From: Montifringilla adamsi
Taxonomy: Eukaryota; Chordata; Aves; Passeriformes; Passeridae
DNA: 64,000 nt
Reading direction: 5' to 3'
Assembly (NCBI GenBank): GCA_017590115.1
Contig: JAGGNK010006604.1
Location: forward strand, 558,001 to 622,000
Shown here: piece by piece, positions 1 to 15,400 of the stretch
How positions within the stretch are numbered: the stretch's first letter is position 1
How the letters are laid out: the number at the start of each line of letters is the position of its first letter
The notes under the pieces: generated by a model
The model's database searches: none
What the model was told of the DNA's origin: nothing
Seen by the model: only the letters and a program-made list of their open reading frames with translations
Program-made: the position numbers and the translations under genes

Positions 1-361
1 ATATGATCCTTCCAACATTCGTAGCATTTTCTTTATGCCAATGGCATCACTTGCTCTTGTTTTGGCAGGCACAATTTAAGTTGAAGAGCTTTTGCTATCA
101 GTGATGATTCAAGAGCAAGAAAGAGCTCAGCTTGACCTGATCACACGCTGAATATTCCCAGATGACTGTTAGAAAAAATATCAATAAATATTTATATTTT
201 CAAATTGAATTGATTTATACTTTAAAACTGAATGGATGTGAATGTCAGATAACAAACAGCTCCTAGTGATGTTGCTGCAAAACACATTTCAGACTGGAGT
301 TGAGCTTTACTATGAATGCTCACAATCCGCTAAGATGTGTATAAGAAGTAGAACCACTCAC
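1..361. other. SLC44A5 intron downstream of exon 7 (partial)
   Basis: AT-rich DNA with no recognised repeat. I could not find the expected next SLC44A5 exon in it. Confidence 0.6.
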
Positions 362-422
362 AAGGCCTGCTTGGAATGATCATCGAAGGGCAATCTTCAT
401 CACGTAGGACTTGAGCAACAGA
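362..422 (-). CDS. SLC44A5: SLC44A5 exon 7
   Basis: This 61-bp exon has a TTTTAG acceptor preceded by a pyrimidine tract and a GTGAGT donor on the minus strand. It encodes [20 protein letters not shown], which aligns with the DCP...PSKP motif that follows the CKPGF segment in SLC44 proteins. It joins exon 6 in phase 0 and ends in phase 1. The next exon was not found in bases 1-361 and should lie left of the window. Confidence 0.9.
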
Positions 423-3400
423 CTAAAAAGGGGAAAAAACAGGAACTCTGAATAACAGTATAACAGTATGTTTGTTTTTCACCCAGTCTGAAGGAATGCC
501 CCAAACCGCGCCTTGTAGCCTCCTCCCCAAATTTCACTGATGGAGCTGCAAGATACACTTATATCTAAGTGAGAATCCGAACTGTCATTGTGATTTGGAA
601 AAAGACTATTCTTTTCTTTTCTAGTGACATAAAAGACCTTTGGATCAGCATCTAAGCCAGAACGGACTGGACAATTGTTCCTTGCCCACCCTTCACCTTT
701 TCTCTTAAAGAAAAGTAAGAATTTAACCCAACTAATATAGCTGAATTGCAAGATGTTTTAAAGAAGGGAAAAGTAATGCAGTACATTTGAGTGCAAAGTC
801 AGTTATATGAAGGATAGATTAACTTTCTTGGCTAACTTTCCAAGTAACTACAGATGACTTAGGAGCCTTAAGAATTGATTTGAGACACTCTACTGCTGTG
901 GGGTACTTCAGTACTAAAGGATACTGCTTGCCACAGTACTGCAACTGCATGAGTAGCTGCAGGTAGTCTTTTAAGCTAACAGCAATCATTTGAAAAGTGG
1001 AGGTTTAGTGTGCATTCAAGACCTTCAGCCTGGATTAAACAACTGTCAAATCACATAAATGGGATATCTCCTTATATGCTGGAATCAGAATAATTCAAAT
1101 CTTAGATGCAGCTCAGTAAAATCATGCATATTAAATACTGCTTGAAGAAAAAATGTACTTTATCATCTACAGATAAATACACACCTTGCGAGGATTGTTA
1201 AAACCAGGTTTGCAGAACTGTCTGAAGTAATTCCACTGATCTGGTCTATATCTGTAGGAAGCCTGAACATCAATGTAGGTTGCAAACCTGTCCGGGCACT
1301 TTGAGACACAAAGCTGCAAGAAAAGAAAAAAGTAAGTAAAGACACACTCTGGGTAGAGAAGGGTAAGAATAGTCGGTGTAATGGAACAGGAAGGAAAATG
1401 CCACTGCCTTCACTAATGTTTACTGCAGGATTTAGAAAAGATATGTTGTCCTTTTGATTCCCTAAATGAATACTTCTAGAATTCTTTAATAGAAAACACT
1501 TTCAAAGTGTGTTCTCCTCATATCTGCCACATCAAGCCCCTCTCTGTATCTTCTTATATTCTACACATTCTGATAGGCAAGAAGAGCTTTCAGTCTGTTG
1601 AAAAGAGTATTTTTTGGGGGGCAGCAAGAAAAAACCTCTCAGGCCCTCCTCCACATCTATCAGCAGCAGTATATATGAGCAAGGTGCTGTGACAGCTACT
1701 TCCACAGGATACATGCAATTTCTTTCTACTACATGTATAAGGAGAACTTTATTTAAAGAAAGTCTCACTAAAATCCAAAGTCTCGGGTACTGTTACTCCA
1801 TCCTTCTACACAACCTCTTCAGTCGATTGCATCTATACAAATATTGTCAAGTTAGGTGTCAATCACTCAAAAGTGACTTTTAACTGTAGACTAAGAATGG
1901 AGTTACAAAGCCAGGGGATGCCTATGTCAAGAATGATGCTCATGTGACTCAAGGTATAGCTGTTATAAGCTGGATTTATGTGAGAAATCAGGTGAGGACT
2001 GGGGTTTATTGAATGCATCCATTGAGAAGTTTTGATTTATATTTAGGATATGGAGAAGTGGCTGCCCCGATGAACAGATTCTGAAGGTACTGCTGGTCCC
2101 TGGAATCACACTAAGGACAGACATTCTGACTCCTCAGCATTAAGACTGAGGTGGTTTGAATTCCATCTTTACAGCAAGTTTCAGCCTTTTCTAGAAGGCA
2201 CTTTGTTTCCAAAGCTGTGCTATCCACACACCCTTTGCAAAGCTCTGCTGTCCACGTACAGAGAGACATCATGCACCAAAACTTTCTTTCATGTCAAGGG
2301 CATTCCATCATAAGTAATTCAACAAAACGAATTTTGGGAAGAGGTCTGGTAGAACACAGCAGATACTGCAAGAGGGTCTTTCTATACGAGTATTTCAGTC
2401 CTATGGACTACCCACAGGCCAAGGAACAAAGAAAGAAGAGTTTTGTCCTTGCTGGGGCAACAGGTGACTAGGCAAGTACACACTTCACTATAAACTGTTT
2501 GCTATCTATGAAACAGGCAGTGAAATGTGCTGTCTATGGATCCAATGGACTGTAATAACAGTTTTCAAATCCAGTATTATTCAAGAACTGAAGCTCTTCT
2601 CATGTTAGTTCTTGGGGGCTCTTTCTCCTGCTATTTATATGTATAGGTCAGGAATGAAGGACCCTGTTTGTAGTTCAAAAGAGGAATGATAAAAAAAATT
2701 TCTTCAGCATTTTTCAAAAAGACCAGTCATTTAACTATCTGTAGTAACAAACAGAATTCAAAACCAGCATTCTTAGTTTTGGAGCTGTTACTCATTTGAA
2801 AATGAACAAAATAACTACTCTGCTCCCAAAAACTCTCCTTCAACAAGTATTTCACCCTATTTGATTCATGGCCATTGCCAATTTGACCACAGCACCAGTC
2901 AAATCCCATACAATGACCTCATATTTCTGAACAGACTGAACTGTTCTAGTAAAAGAGCCTAAGGACTGCAGGGGAACAGTGTCAATGTCTGCATGGGGAC
3001 AGATGGGGATTCCCGAAGCAAATCTGCAGCTGATGGAGCAAGTTTTCAGTCTGACAGCAACTAGCCAGTGTTAAGAGGGTTCTTGCTCTTTCTTGTTGAA
3101 GATTTCCATGTTTTAAGATCAGGAAAATTGTCTTGCAAGAAAGATCAGGAGGTTAATCTTAAGCCACACAAATGCAGTGACTGGGTTTATTTCACAACTC
3201 CATGAGGAGCCACAGCACAACAAACGGAGTACAAACTGTGACATAAGGCAAGAACAAGCTTTCAAAATCTTCACTTTTGAAAGAGCCATAGGCTCTAATC
3301 ACACCCAGATACTCCTGTCACTGGCAATATGCATAATTTCTTGAACATGTTCAGCTTTGAAAACCTTAGGTGCAAATCAATATTTTCTGCATGCACTGTA

Positions 3401-6400
3401 TACTACTGGATAGCTAGCTGTGATGAATTCATAAATAAAAAATTGTTGTATTCAAGTCAGCAGACTTTTTTTGTCTGCTCTTATCCAAAATATACCATCT
3501 CATGCATTTCCATTTCATTTTTCTGACCGTCACACACTTCAAAGAGTGTGCTTGCTACAAGTCATTTATAAAACAACCATGTTGTATTTTGAAGGAAATG
3601 AACAACAATTTTTAAATCCAAACAAATACATGTCTCATTTTTAAGCACCATGACTAAGATGCAGGGGAAATATTTTATCTCTACATTTGCACTCACCTGT
3701 GTTGTAGGGCACTGTAGGTTTATTAACACTACGGGGCTGGCACATTTCAGAATGTTGAAGTAAAACAAAATGGTCTTGTTCCTATGGAAATGGATATTAG
3801 ACAATCATCATCATAAATATAGATGCTTATACATCCTACCATTCCAAAATTTGTAGCATACATTGATATTTAAGTTTTATTACTGTGAACATCCATATTG
3901 CAAACACAAGACAAAAAAGTATCCCAAGTAGACCTTGAATGTTCCACATCAAGGCATCTATGAAACCAGAAGTATTTGTTCTAAAGAATGGTAATTTTGA
4001 CAAGTTTTTCTCCGCAGCATGATTTTAAGCTGAAACAATCCATGTACCTGTAGTCCTGCCTTGAGAGGGTAAGGTTTGTAAAATAACCCTGCAAAAACAT
4101 CAGTCTCTGTGCCACCAACATCCTGTGTAGGCAGTGCATGCAAACTCACCATCAGCAAATGCTTCATTGTAAAAGCTGCCTAATTTTTGTTGATCAGAAG
4201 GTGGCACCAAAATCAATCAGAAGCTTTTTATGGTTGGAAACCAAAAGCAGTTGTCCAGAAAACAAGATATAATAGCATCTACTAATAGCACTGACAAGAT
4301 GCCCCTTGATATAAATAAGGGTCAGTCTGTCAGTCCCACATATTTGACATCTACTGGAACTTGGAGCCTTGTGGCAGCTGTCACTTAAGTCTGGATTTGT
4401 TGGAAACTTAGGACCCCAAGATTTCTTGATTTTAAGACTTGGGTTTTGAAGACAGCAAAATGTGATGTTAGTCTTTGCTATGTCAGAAAATTATCAGATA
4501 GCTCTAGTGAAGATAACATGGCAGTAGACCTGCTCTTTTTAAACAAGACTTCAAAGCCAGCTAGTCAGGGTTACGCAGTGTCCCTGCATATGCACCCCAC
4601 AAAATGGTGCATGTGCCCCCCTATGGACTATGAAGGGCTACCAAGCTGACCAGAGAGATGGAGCACCTCTCCTGTGAGGAATGACTGAGAGATTTGGGAT
4701 TGTTCAGCCTGGAGAAGAAGAGAAGGCTTCAGGGGTGTCCTAACTGTGGCTTTCCCTGAAGGGAGCCTACAAAACCTTTAACCTGAAGGGAGCCTACAAA
4801 AAATATGGAGTTGCTACTTACAAGGGCCTGGAGAGATAGGACAACAGGGAATGCTTCCCACTGACAGAGAGTAGGTTCATATGGAATATTGGGAAGAAAT
4901 TCTTGGCTGTGAGGGTGGTGAGGCCCTGACACAGGTTGCCCAGAGCAGCCCCGGCTGCCCCATCCCTGGAAGTCTTCAAGGCCAGGCTGAACAGGGCAAC
5001 CTGGTCTAGTGGAAGGTGTCCCTGGCCATGGAATGAGGGTTGGAACGAGATGAGCTTTAAAGTCCCTTCCAACACAGGCTATTCTATGTTTCTGTGATGT
5101 GCAAGAGACTCCACAAAGCAGTGTTTGAGCCCACGCTGACCTTTACCATGGCACTGAAGCACAGTGGGAGCTCTGTCTTGTGAGCAGGATGGCAAAACTA
5201 ACAATGAAGGGTGCTTGGGCTAACAAGGCTGCCCTTCTTCTATCTGTCCTGCTTCAACATCAGTCCTGCTTCTACATTTCATTGTATCCCCCAGTCCAGG
5301 GACATATCCTCTGTTCTCCCACCAGCATGTGGCTCCCACCAACTGCTGAATAGGGCTATACCATCAAAGACACTATATAGCACCACTGCACATTCAAACT
5401 CCATTTAAGACTGGGATTAACTCAACAGCCTGACATTTTTTACAAGGTTAACTTGTTTTCACTGAGGTATATTCTGGTATGCACTGTTTAAGAAAAGATG
5501 CATCCTGGCAAAACTAATTCACCACCACTAGTTGCTCTTTCTTTAAATTAGTAGAATACAATTTTGGACTGAAATGTCATCATTCAATAGTTTCTTGATG
5601 GTATTTATGATCTGTGAGCTGCTCAAAAACATAAAAACATTAATGAATTCTTTTTTTTTTTTTTTTTCTTAGCCCACTTGCTGGTATTGATGACAGAAAA
5701 GAAAGTTTAAATATATACATAACACATGAAAACACCCACTGAGAATTAGAAAACACCCACTGTATTCTGCATAATGAAACTGTGTTTATTCCATTAGTAC
5801 ATTATGAGCTGTAGCATGCAAAACAAGTTCAGAGATTACGCATCAACTAATGGACAGATTACAAGAAGACATGAAGAGGTCTAACAGAGACTTTCATGAT
5901 GATACAAAAACAATTTATTTGACTGCATGGCATTCACTGGAGTTCAGATGGGTTTTTGCACAAGCTGTGAGTGTTGGCTTTGTTTCTAACTTGCCTTTTC
6001 TACTCCTCAGTGAGATTGCTGAAAATACTTGTTACAAGGACAAGATTCAAAATATGAAGATTGTGATTACTTTCCAAGAAAAATGTCTCAGACTAAACCC
6101 TTGGGAACTTCGGAATACCACAGCTCTGGGTTAGTCTTTCACACTGCTTACTTTCAGGGAATCTGAAAAACAATGGTATTGACAAAAGCATCACAAGCAC
6201 ATCCTCAGCCCCACTCCAGGGACTAGAGGGTACTCTTTCAGAGGGGTATCCTGGCCTACTGCCATAAACACTCTTGCTTTTCTGGTAGATTGCATTATGT
6301 GTCTTCTGATTTATATTTTTATAAAAATCTCCTCAATGTACCAAATAAATGCCAAAATGCAGCCTCAGTAGCTGTATTATTTTCCAGCAATCCTATATAG

Positions 6401-9400
6401 GGAGGGTCATTTGTAATTACAAACCAAAAATCACAGTGCAAGAAATAACTAAAGACTCAAGTAACAAACAGAAAGATGGAATGGGAGTGAATGGTAAGAA
6501 TCAGAGAGAAACACCTGGCTCCACATCACACAGGATATTGAAGCTGTGTGTCTAAGACCCCCAAAGCCATTTGTCCACTACCTCCTACTGGCAACAGAGG
6601 GGACAAGGACAAATTGGCAGTGAGGCAGGGAGCAGAGAAGTGGTGCAGTGAGGGGAACACACATGCCACTACCATTTTTTCCTGCTTGTTTTTCCTTTTC
6701 AGGAAGTTTGACTCTCCAACAATTGCTGTGAAGAGTAGTCTGAGGGTAGAACAGGTTTTCTTTCACTAGCCTGTTTCCCCCGTAAAAAAAACTTGAGAGG
6801 ATATATAGCCCTAGCTCTACTTCTGTTCCAGTCTCCATTTCCTGCTCCTCCCCTTCTGAACTGCCCTTCGGACAGTGGCTTCCTAATTTTTTTCCACAGA
6901 AAACTAAATGGAGAAAGAAAGAAGCAGCAAAGAGTTGTTATCAAACACAGGCATAGCATCCAGCTTCTTGACAGTGAAAAGGGCATAAGGCATGCCTAAA
7001 ACTTACCTTTTGAAAGGAAGATGGTGAGTGAAAAAGCAAACCTTTTTAAAATTCTGTTTCATAAACCATTTAGATTTTCAAAGAAAACATAGATGCAACA
7101 TCTTTCTTCCCTGAGCAACTATTTTCATGTGTAAGTACTCTGTTGGTATCAACTAACTAATTTAACTCTTACAATTCAAAATCTAAAATGACTGAAAAAC
7201 AGAGACAAGTAAATAGAGCCATTTAGCTCTATTTACCTCCTGTTTATCCAAGGAGGATGTAGTTACAGCTGCTTGTCTCCTAGACTACTTAGTCTCCTTT
7301 CTACTGGCACAGGAAAAAAACAAGAGCCTTTCACTACAGACTTTTCTGTTATTTGGTGCACGTTGAGAAAAACTATAGACCAGGCTACAATGCCTTAAGA
7401 CTTCTCTTATCCCAAGGAGGATGAAGGTTATGAACTACCCAAACTTTGGCAGCTAGAAGCGGTGCCAGCTAGTCACTTTCTATGCAACTGCTGACAAAAT
7501 CTTTAAGTTATATTGATACCTTACAAAAATATTCTCTAAATGACATAAACAACTGCATTACAGTAATAATTTGGATCTGGATTGGCACTGGGAAACTAAT
7601 ACATTTCTGAGCTTTATTTGGAATAAATACAGTAAGGGTGTCACTGTCTCTTTGACAGAGATTTGAAACCTCACATCTTATTCACAGTGCATAAGTAATA
7701 AAGATATGTGAATGGATTTAGTACTCACTGATTGAGGGTATCTCTCTGACCACAGAACTGCCCATAGCTGTCAGTTGGATAAATCACTTTCCTGGGGTCC
7801 CCGTGCACCCAAGCTGCAAAATACACAATACCTCTTAAGATATTAGTCAAGTGTTCACAATTAATGATTAAAATTAGCTACCATGAAAATGTATCACTTC
7901 TAAAGTACCATTTTATACTTTGCAGATCAATACTGAAGAGTACTGATTAGTAGATTTCCTAATGAAATACTAAAATGCAAAGCACAATAAGTTCTACTGA
8001 GATACGGATTAAACTGTAAGAAAGCAATCCAATGCTCCAAGTCCCTTCCAGCCTGACCTTGAACACTTCCAGGAATGGGGTAGCCACAGCTTCTCTGGGC
8101 AACCAGGGTCAGGGCTTCACCACCCTCCCAGGGAAAAATTTCTTCCTAATCTCTAACCTAACTCTGCCCTCTGTCAGTTTAGAAGCAATTTCCCCGTGTC
8201 CCGTCATTCCAGTCCTTGTGCAAAGTCCCTCTCCAGCTCTCTTGGAGACCATTTAGACACTGGAAGGAGCTCTAAGGTCTCTTGGAGCTTTCCCTTCTCC
8301 ACACTGAAGAACCCCAACTTGTCAGCCTGCCTCCACAGCAGAGGTGCTCCAGCCCTCGGAGCATTTCTCCTCTGGACTCGCTCCAATACGTCAGTGTCCT
8401 TCCTGTGCTGGGGGCTCCAGAGCTGGATGCAGGAGTGCAGATGGGGTCTGACAAGAGTGGAGCAGAGCGGCAGAATCCCCTCTTTTGACCTGCTGACCGC
8501 ACTTCTTTCAACACAGCCGAGGATATGTTTAGCTTTCTGGGCTGCAAGTGTACATGGCTGGCTCATGCCCAAACCTTATCAATCCGCATTGCCAATTCCT
8601 TCTCCTCAGGGTTCCTCTCAACTCAAATTGTTTTTCTCTAACTTCTGCTACCTGAAATTTTCCATCACAGTTACTTTACGATTGCAAACTTTTCAAACAG
8701 TTTAATTTTTTTGAACTCACTTAATTTTGAGGATTTTTTAAAATCAGTAAACACATGGCTTTGAATTTCTCCCTAACTACCTACAGAAAAGCAGCTCTTC
8801 AGAGAAAGACCTTGGGGCCCTAGGGGACAACAAGCTTTCCCTGAGCCAGCAGTTTATCCTCGGGACCAAGAGGCCAATGGTATCCTGTGGTGCATCAGGA
8901 CGAGCATTTCCAGCAGACCAGGGAGGGATCCTGCCCCTCTGTTTAGTCCTGTGAGGCACCTCTGGAGCGCAGGCTCTGGGCTCATCAGGACAAGAGGAAC
9001 ATGGAGCTCCTGGAGCGGGGTCAGCGGAGGCTGTGGAGCTGAGGAAGGTCCTGGAGCATCTCTGTGCCCAGGAAAGGCTGAAGGAGCTGGGGCTGTTCAA
9101 CGTGGAGAGGAGCCCCAGCTGAGAGGGGCCCTCAGCCCTGGCTGTCAGCATCTGCAGGGAGGGGGCAGAGGATGAACCAGGCTCTGCTCCAGGGCCCAGC
9201 AATGGCACCAGAGCCACGGGCAGGGACTGAGCCCAGCAAGTTCCACCTGAACATGAGGAAGAACTTCTTCCCTGTGCAGTGATTGTGCACTTGAACAGAT
9301 TGCCCAGATAGGGTGTGGAGTCTCCTTCACAGGGAATATTCCAGAACCATCTGGACACAATCCTGTGCCATATGCTCTGAGATGACCCTTCCGAGCAAGG

Positions 9401-12400
9401 ATGTTGAACCAGATGACCCACTGCAGTCTCTTCCAGCTTTACCCAGTCTGTGGTTCTGTGAATTCATTATTTGCTTCTATGAAAGGCATTACTTAATGAT
9501 TGTAAAGCTTTGCACTAATATAAGCAAAAGGGACATTTCAATCAAAAATTCTAACATTCACAAAGCTGCTTCCCCTCTATATGAAAAGGCATTACTATAC
9601 CTCTATTTACTTACCCACAACTCCTAATGCAATGTAACCCAGAATTACAACTATGAAGATCACACAGCAAATAATGTCTGTGCAGTGCCTAGGGGCAAGA
9701 AGAAATACTTTTTAAAAATAAGGTGTTTAATATGACCCTTCAAAACCACTGACTGTCATATGGTATTTTAACATCTGAACAGGATATCTGCACCAGCACT
9801 TTGCAGAAGTTTAGTCACAAACTCACGTTTGTGAGTGCAGCAAGACCAGCAAATAAATGTGTATGCTTTTTTTCACTGTAGACAATGGAACACATTGAGG
9901 AACAGATTTAAATATTGTTGAAACAAGTAATACCTTACAACACTGAACCCATGAGATCGCTTATCATACAAGTGATCACATAAGTGAGGCAAGACATACT
10001 ACAGGACATCTGCCTCAGAATTCATTTTTAGCATCTGCCATTCTTTCTGTTTTCCAATCTATGTTTCCTCTTACAGAGAAAGATTTTTAACATAAAAGAG
10101 ATAAAGGGAGCAGATTTCTTAAACAACTGGAGTACTTGAAATGTGTTTCCAAGTGTGGACACTTCTTTAGAGAGGAACAGCTTTATCATCTCACTGAAAT
10201 AAACTTTTGGTGAGGCCAAGGTGGTACAGGATCCACGGTCAATATGATAGTAACCTAAGACAGGACAACTGCTCAAAATTGAAGAAATAATGCTAAAACA
10301 ATGCTTCTCATTTTCTCATCCTCCATTCAGAAGCAGTTCTGACACCGCTCTAGCTTGGCTTGATACACTGGCAATATCATAAAGATACTTCACAAATTAG
10401 GATGAACTCCCTAAACAAGTATTTCTATTTATTTCTAAAATTATTAACTTTCAGAGAGGAAGAACTACATCCTGCATAGAAAAGGATAGTGTGTTTGTGT
10501 TCAAGGGATAGTATGACAAGTCTGCAGTGTTCTTCTCGGTCATAAATTTTCTCCTGAGAATGGTAAAACTGAAATAATTTGTGGTTCTCTAATTTGTTCT
10601 TCTCTGTAAGGGCAGTAAATGCTAGTTTAGAACTTAGTTCTCTACACCTGGAAAAACACTGAAAAATTGTCCATGATTAAAAGTTGGACTTGATGGTCTT
10701 GGAGGTATTTTTCCACCTTAATGATTCTATGATTTTCTTAGATGCTTTCTGAGCAATTTCACTCTGCTTGTAAACTAATGAACCTTGTAAGTGGTAACAT
10801 GCTTTCATCTGCATTTCATAACACTAAGTGAAGTCAAGCCAGATTGTTCTGTTAGGTGGCTCTGTCGTAAAGAGGTGTATCAGAACTACTACACATGTTA
10901 GACGGCAGATACTAGCCAATGCAAGGCACACAGAATTGGCATTCAAACTAAAAGGACTTCAGAGAACACAGCTTCATACTCCCTAGTAATCATCCATCCT
11001 CAAGGGTAGCAAAGATGGTGGCCTGGATTTAGAAGACTTGCAGAATCAAATTCACAAGTTTAGCTAACAAAAATTTTTAACCCCTCCTCACCAAAACAAT
11101 TTAACAGAGTAAGCTATGATATTTACCTGTTATGAATAGGTCCTCTGAACTTCGGGTCAAATTTCCTTGGTTCACCTGCATTTAAAATAAGACAGTATAA
11201 AAGCATGTCCTTATTTAAAATAAAATTTGTCCAGAGAGGGGTGTTAATACCAGCCTTTGAAGAGCATCTTCCATATATTCATATTTAATCAGTTTTGTTA
11301 AAATAATTTCATATGGGCAATACCAGAAATTCACCAATAAAATTACCTAAGTTTTGTGTATGAGATTAAAGCTTTTTTTCTTCTAACTTAAAAATATTGA
11401 GGGCCCCACATTTACCACATAATAAGTTACCTTCAATGTATATCCTATGACTATGCCTATGCACAGGTTCACAATGAATTTGAGAGACAAGGATCATACA
11501 TTCCAGTCACAGGCTAAGTGTGTCTGACAGCGAGTAAATGAACCCAACTCTCTGCAGTTACAGACTATGCGCTTCTGACTTTTCTCCAGAATCACAGAAT
11601 GTTAAAAGTTACAAGGGACCTTAAATATAATCTAGTGCCACAGGCGGGGACACCTCCTCCTACACCAGGTTGTTCAGAGCCCCATCCAACCCGCCCTTGA
11701 ACACCGCAAGGGTTGGGGCATCCACAGCCTCTATGGGCAATCTGTTTTTCATGTGGCTATTCTGGTTAGCACAGTTCCAACTGAATCACTCTACACATAA
11801 AAAAAAACCCTGTATTAAAAACCTACCAAATACTAGCCCACCAACCTGTGCTTCCCATGTGGACCTGAATAAGAGAAATTAAAGTATGATCTCACTTGGT
11901 AAAGAGTAATAAAAAATTATGGTCAAATTAAAATTTTGAAGTTTAGGCTACTGTATGAAGAGAAACAAGCAGCTTTTCATTCAGCAGACCAGAATTTGGA
12001 TTTTTCCTTTTGAAGCTAGCTATTCAGCTTTAGGGGACTTCTTCCTTACAAAGTTCAGTGATTATGAAAATTTACTGAACAAAACTCTGTGCAATGAAAA
12101 ATTACTCCTTCATTCAAATGTCAAAGCTACAATACAAATTACTGCTTCAGAGTGCTTTTTCACCGCTTTCTTAAGGATCTCCTCCTCTGAATATCCCTGG
12201 TATTACATGGTGCTACCAGCCTAAATTTCCTCCCCTGGGCCCCAAAGAAAAATACTTATTTTTGTCAATTAGAGAACAATTCAGCAACTTTGCAAAAGCA
12301 GAACTTGCTTATTAACTACATGCCAGACTTTGTTCTTGGTTCGTATCAGAAAAACCTTATCAAAATACACACACACCAGTACAATAAACACAGCAGCTAA

Positions 12401-15400
12401 TAAAATCCTATTTGCCCTTCATCTGAGGTACTCAGATCCACCTTAGCAAGCTCCTGCAACAAAAATAACTTAATACAGAAGAGACCAAAAAATTAAAACT
12501 TTAGAGAAGTGATGTATGACAGCAATGCTGGGGAGGGGAAGAAGCTATGCTGTGATACGTGGTCAGGAAAGCAAATGTACCATACAAAATACCTAATGTT
12601 GGGCCAAGCCCTGTACAATGAATGAACCTTTTTGAACAGAAATTCCTACAAAATAAATATTTCTACCACAAAATAATTTATCACCAGAACAAAACCATAT
12701 GTAACATCATGCCCTATAGACAAGTTCTGGTTTTAAGGCACACTGAAGCTGAACTGTTCTTTGCTCCTACAGGGACCTGTTGAGCATATAAGAACAGCCA
12801 CGCCAGATCACACAAAAAAATCTACTGAATGCACACCCTAAATGTTATAAGGGGCCATATCTGAGGAGGAATGCAACACCAAGGCAAACACTGTAGTGTT
12901 TCCCCAAAACTGATATTACAGAGATTTTCAACTGCATTTTTATTAACTAAAAGTACTGACTTTGCATTTAATAGCTGTGAGTGAATTTCTTTTTCATTCA
13001 TTGAAAAACTGAGATTCAAGGAATCTCTATTTATCTTGCATATACTTTAACAATCTGCAATGCTCTACATCACAGAGTACTACAAGTCAATCAAACATTG
13101 AAGTATTACCTCCTTTTATCTGTTTTGAGCTTGCAATCAATCACTTTATTACTGTACTGTGTTACATGGCAGCATGTTATGCTAACAAAAATGTTACAAA
13201 TTACTATACTCAAATATCCTCGTCTGCTCAAATGTTTCTTGTACACAAGCCATTTCATAGTTTTGGTCATGCTTATATTCCTTTTCTTAACCTTTACAGT
13301 GCTACTACAGATCACTAGAAAAGAAGGGGCCAGAACGGCACAGCATATTCACCACAAACATTGGACATGATTTATATAATCCCATAATAACTCTTTCTAC
13401 CTGACTTCAGTCCATTCCTAACAATTCTAATGGTCTACTTGCTTTAATGGGCAAACATTTTTACTGAGTCACCCATTAAGACTCCAAGTTCTCACTCTTG
13501 AATTTTAGTAGTTAGCTCAATCCCACTATTGGAGGAGCCTAGTCTCCAAAGCTATTCAATGTTCTCCTTAAAAATTAGTATAATGAAGTAGAATGAACAC
13601 TGTGAAACTGTGCAGGTGACAAGTGCTAAAATACTTCTGGAGATAGAAGTATCTATCAAAAAGGATTTTTATAAACAACACTTCAAAGTGATTTTTGTAA
13701 AGTAACAAAAGTTGTAAAAACAAACTCTATTCAGGAATCCATACAGAACAATTGATTTCAAAAACAGTGTTGAGAAGAATCCTAAAGGATTACAGCACAC
13801 TACAAAGAGAGAATGAGTCAGTCAAGCAATGTCTGCAAAAAAAGCACCACTCTTTCAAGATGTACAAGCATGTTTGAAAAAGTCACTGTTCCTTGTGCTT
13901 GGGGACACGTGAGGCCTCAAATGAATAGCTATTTCTAGATCATGGCACTAGAATTTCAGAAGATACAAACAAATTAGAGAGAGTAGAGGGACTTATTAAT
14001 AAGAAGATACTAGGAGGTTTACAGAAAGAAGTAAATGAATGCAACTTCAATGCCTGTGATAAGCAAAGGAGCACAAAGTAAGAGTCTTCAATCATACAAA
14101 ATTTACAACGATCAGCAGTTCTGTTTCCTCTCCCAGTTCGATAAGCTCAACTCATTTGCAACAAGGATGTTCAGATTAGGCATTAGGAAATCTTTCAGGA
14201 CACAATTACGTACTGAAACACACACTGGAATTTTCATCACACTAGGTTTTTATGAAAAGATTATACAAATATCACTTGAGAAGACAACAGGAAAACGTAA
14301 CATCTCAGCACACAGAGAGCCATACGAATCTAATAAATAAGATGATAAAAACAAAGCACTGCAGAAAGGGAGCTCTAATTCAAATGGAGACTCTCATCTC
14401 CAACAAGCCAGAAGACAGATGCTGTGAAATAGAAGTAACAGCCACTAACAGCTGTAAAATTACTGCAGTACTGCAAACTCCTTCCAAGACTGTTCCTCAC
14501 ACCAGCAGTCTGTATGCTTATGGTGGCACGGTATAGGGCAACATGGCTCAAACTACCCGCTCGTCACTGAGCTCTTGGTATAAATTCATTACAGAATATG
14601 GTAAGAAAAAGTAACAACATTCTAAGTTCAAAATACACTAGAATTCCTGTCAGAAGTAGTCTGGATCCCTGGAACACTCATTACAGCTGATCACAACTGT
14701 GATCAGTTTTACGGAACAACAGAAAAAAAAGAAAAATGCCATTTGTTTAATCTAATTTTTCTAACTTAATTATAAATTAAATTCAAACTCCCTACTTTAT
14801 TACTACTATTCTTTAAAAATTCAGAAGATTTTTATGGGGGGGTGAGGTGGGAATTATTTATGTTTCTAGTATCTACATTGCTCCTGGTAAAAGCAAACCA
14901 CTTCCCCAGCTATAAAGGCCCAAATATATTTAGAAAGCAAATTCCAAGCTTTAGGAGTTTGGTAGGCATAATGAAGAAAGCAGTGGTGAGGGGGGACTTA
15001 CACCTTTCGCTAAGATTAAAAACTGGGATTATATTTTTTCTTTGCAGATGAGACAGATCTATTTTACAGGCTGTCTTATAATACGGAACTCGTGTATGTT
15101 GAAGTAAAATATCATTACCAGAAATAACTGACATGTTATTTACAAATTCTGACTCCAAACAGCATATGAAGTTAATTGTTACACTTGTTACACTGCAATA
15201 ATTTTAAAGAGCAACTCTAAATTACTTACCTAAAGTAAAAATCAACAATATACACATGTAAAACTTACCTTTGATGTGCAGTTTAAATAAACTAGCAAAT
15301 GACATGCAGAAAAAAATTATAATATTGCGAATAATTGAAGAAGTTACAGGAAACCATTTGAGTCTGCATTCAAGCCCATTTAAGTCAATTGAAATAACAC

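Noticed and set aside
479..751. 90-codon minus-strand frame between SLC44A5 exons 6 and 7
   Set aside because: No CTL-family similarity. The true next exon is the 61-bp segment at 362-422, which matches the family in phase.
8196..8705. 169-codon plus-strand frame and overlapping minus frames
   Set aside because: The DNA is a CR1 LINE fragment. The frames are remnants of a degraded element without intact domains.
8777..9421. 214-codon minus-strand frame
   Set aside because: It is antisense to a plus-oriented CR1 fragment with no domain and no independent gene signals.
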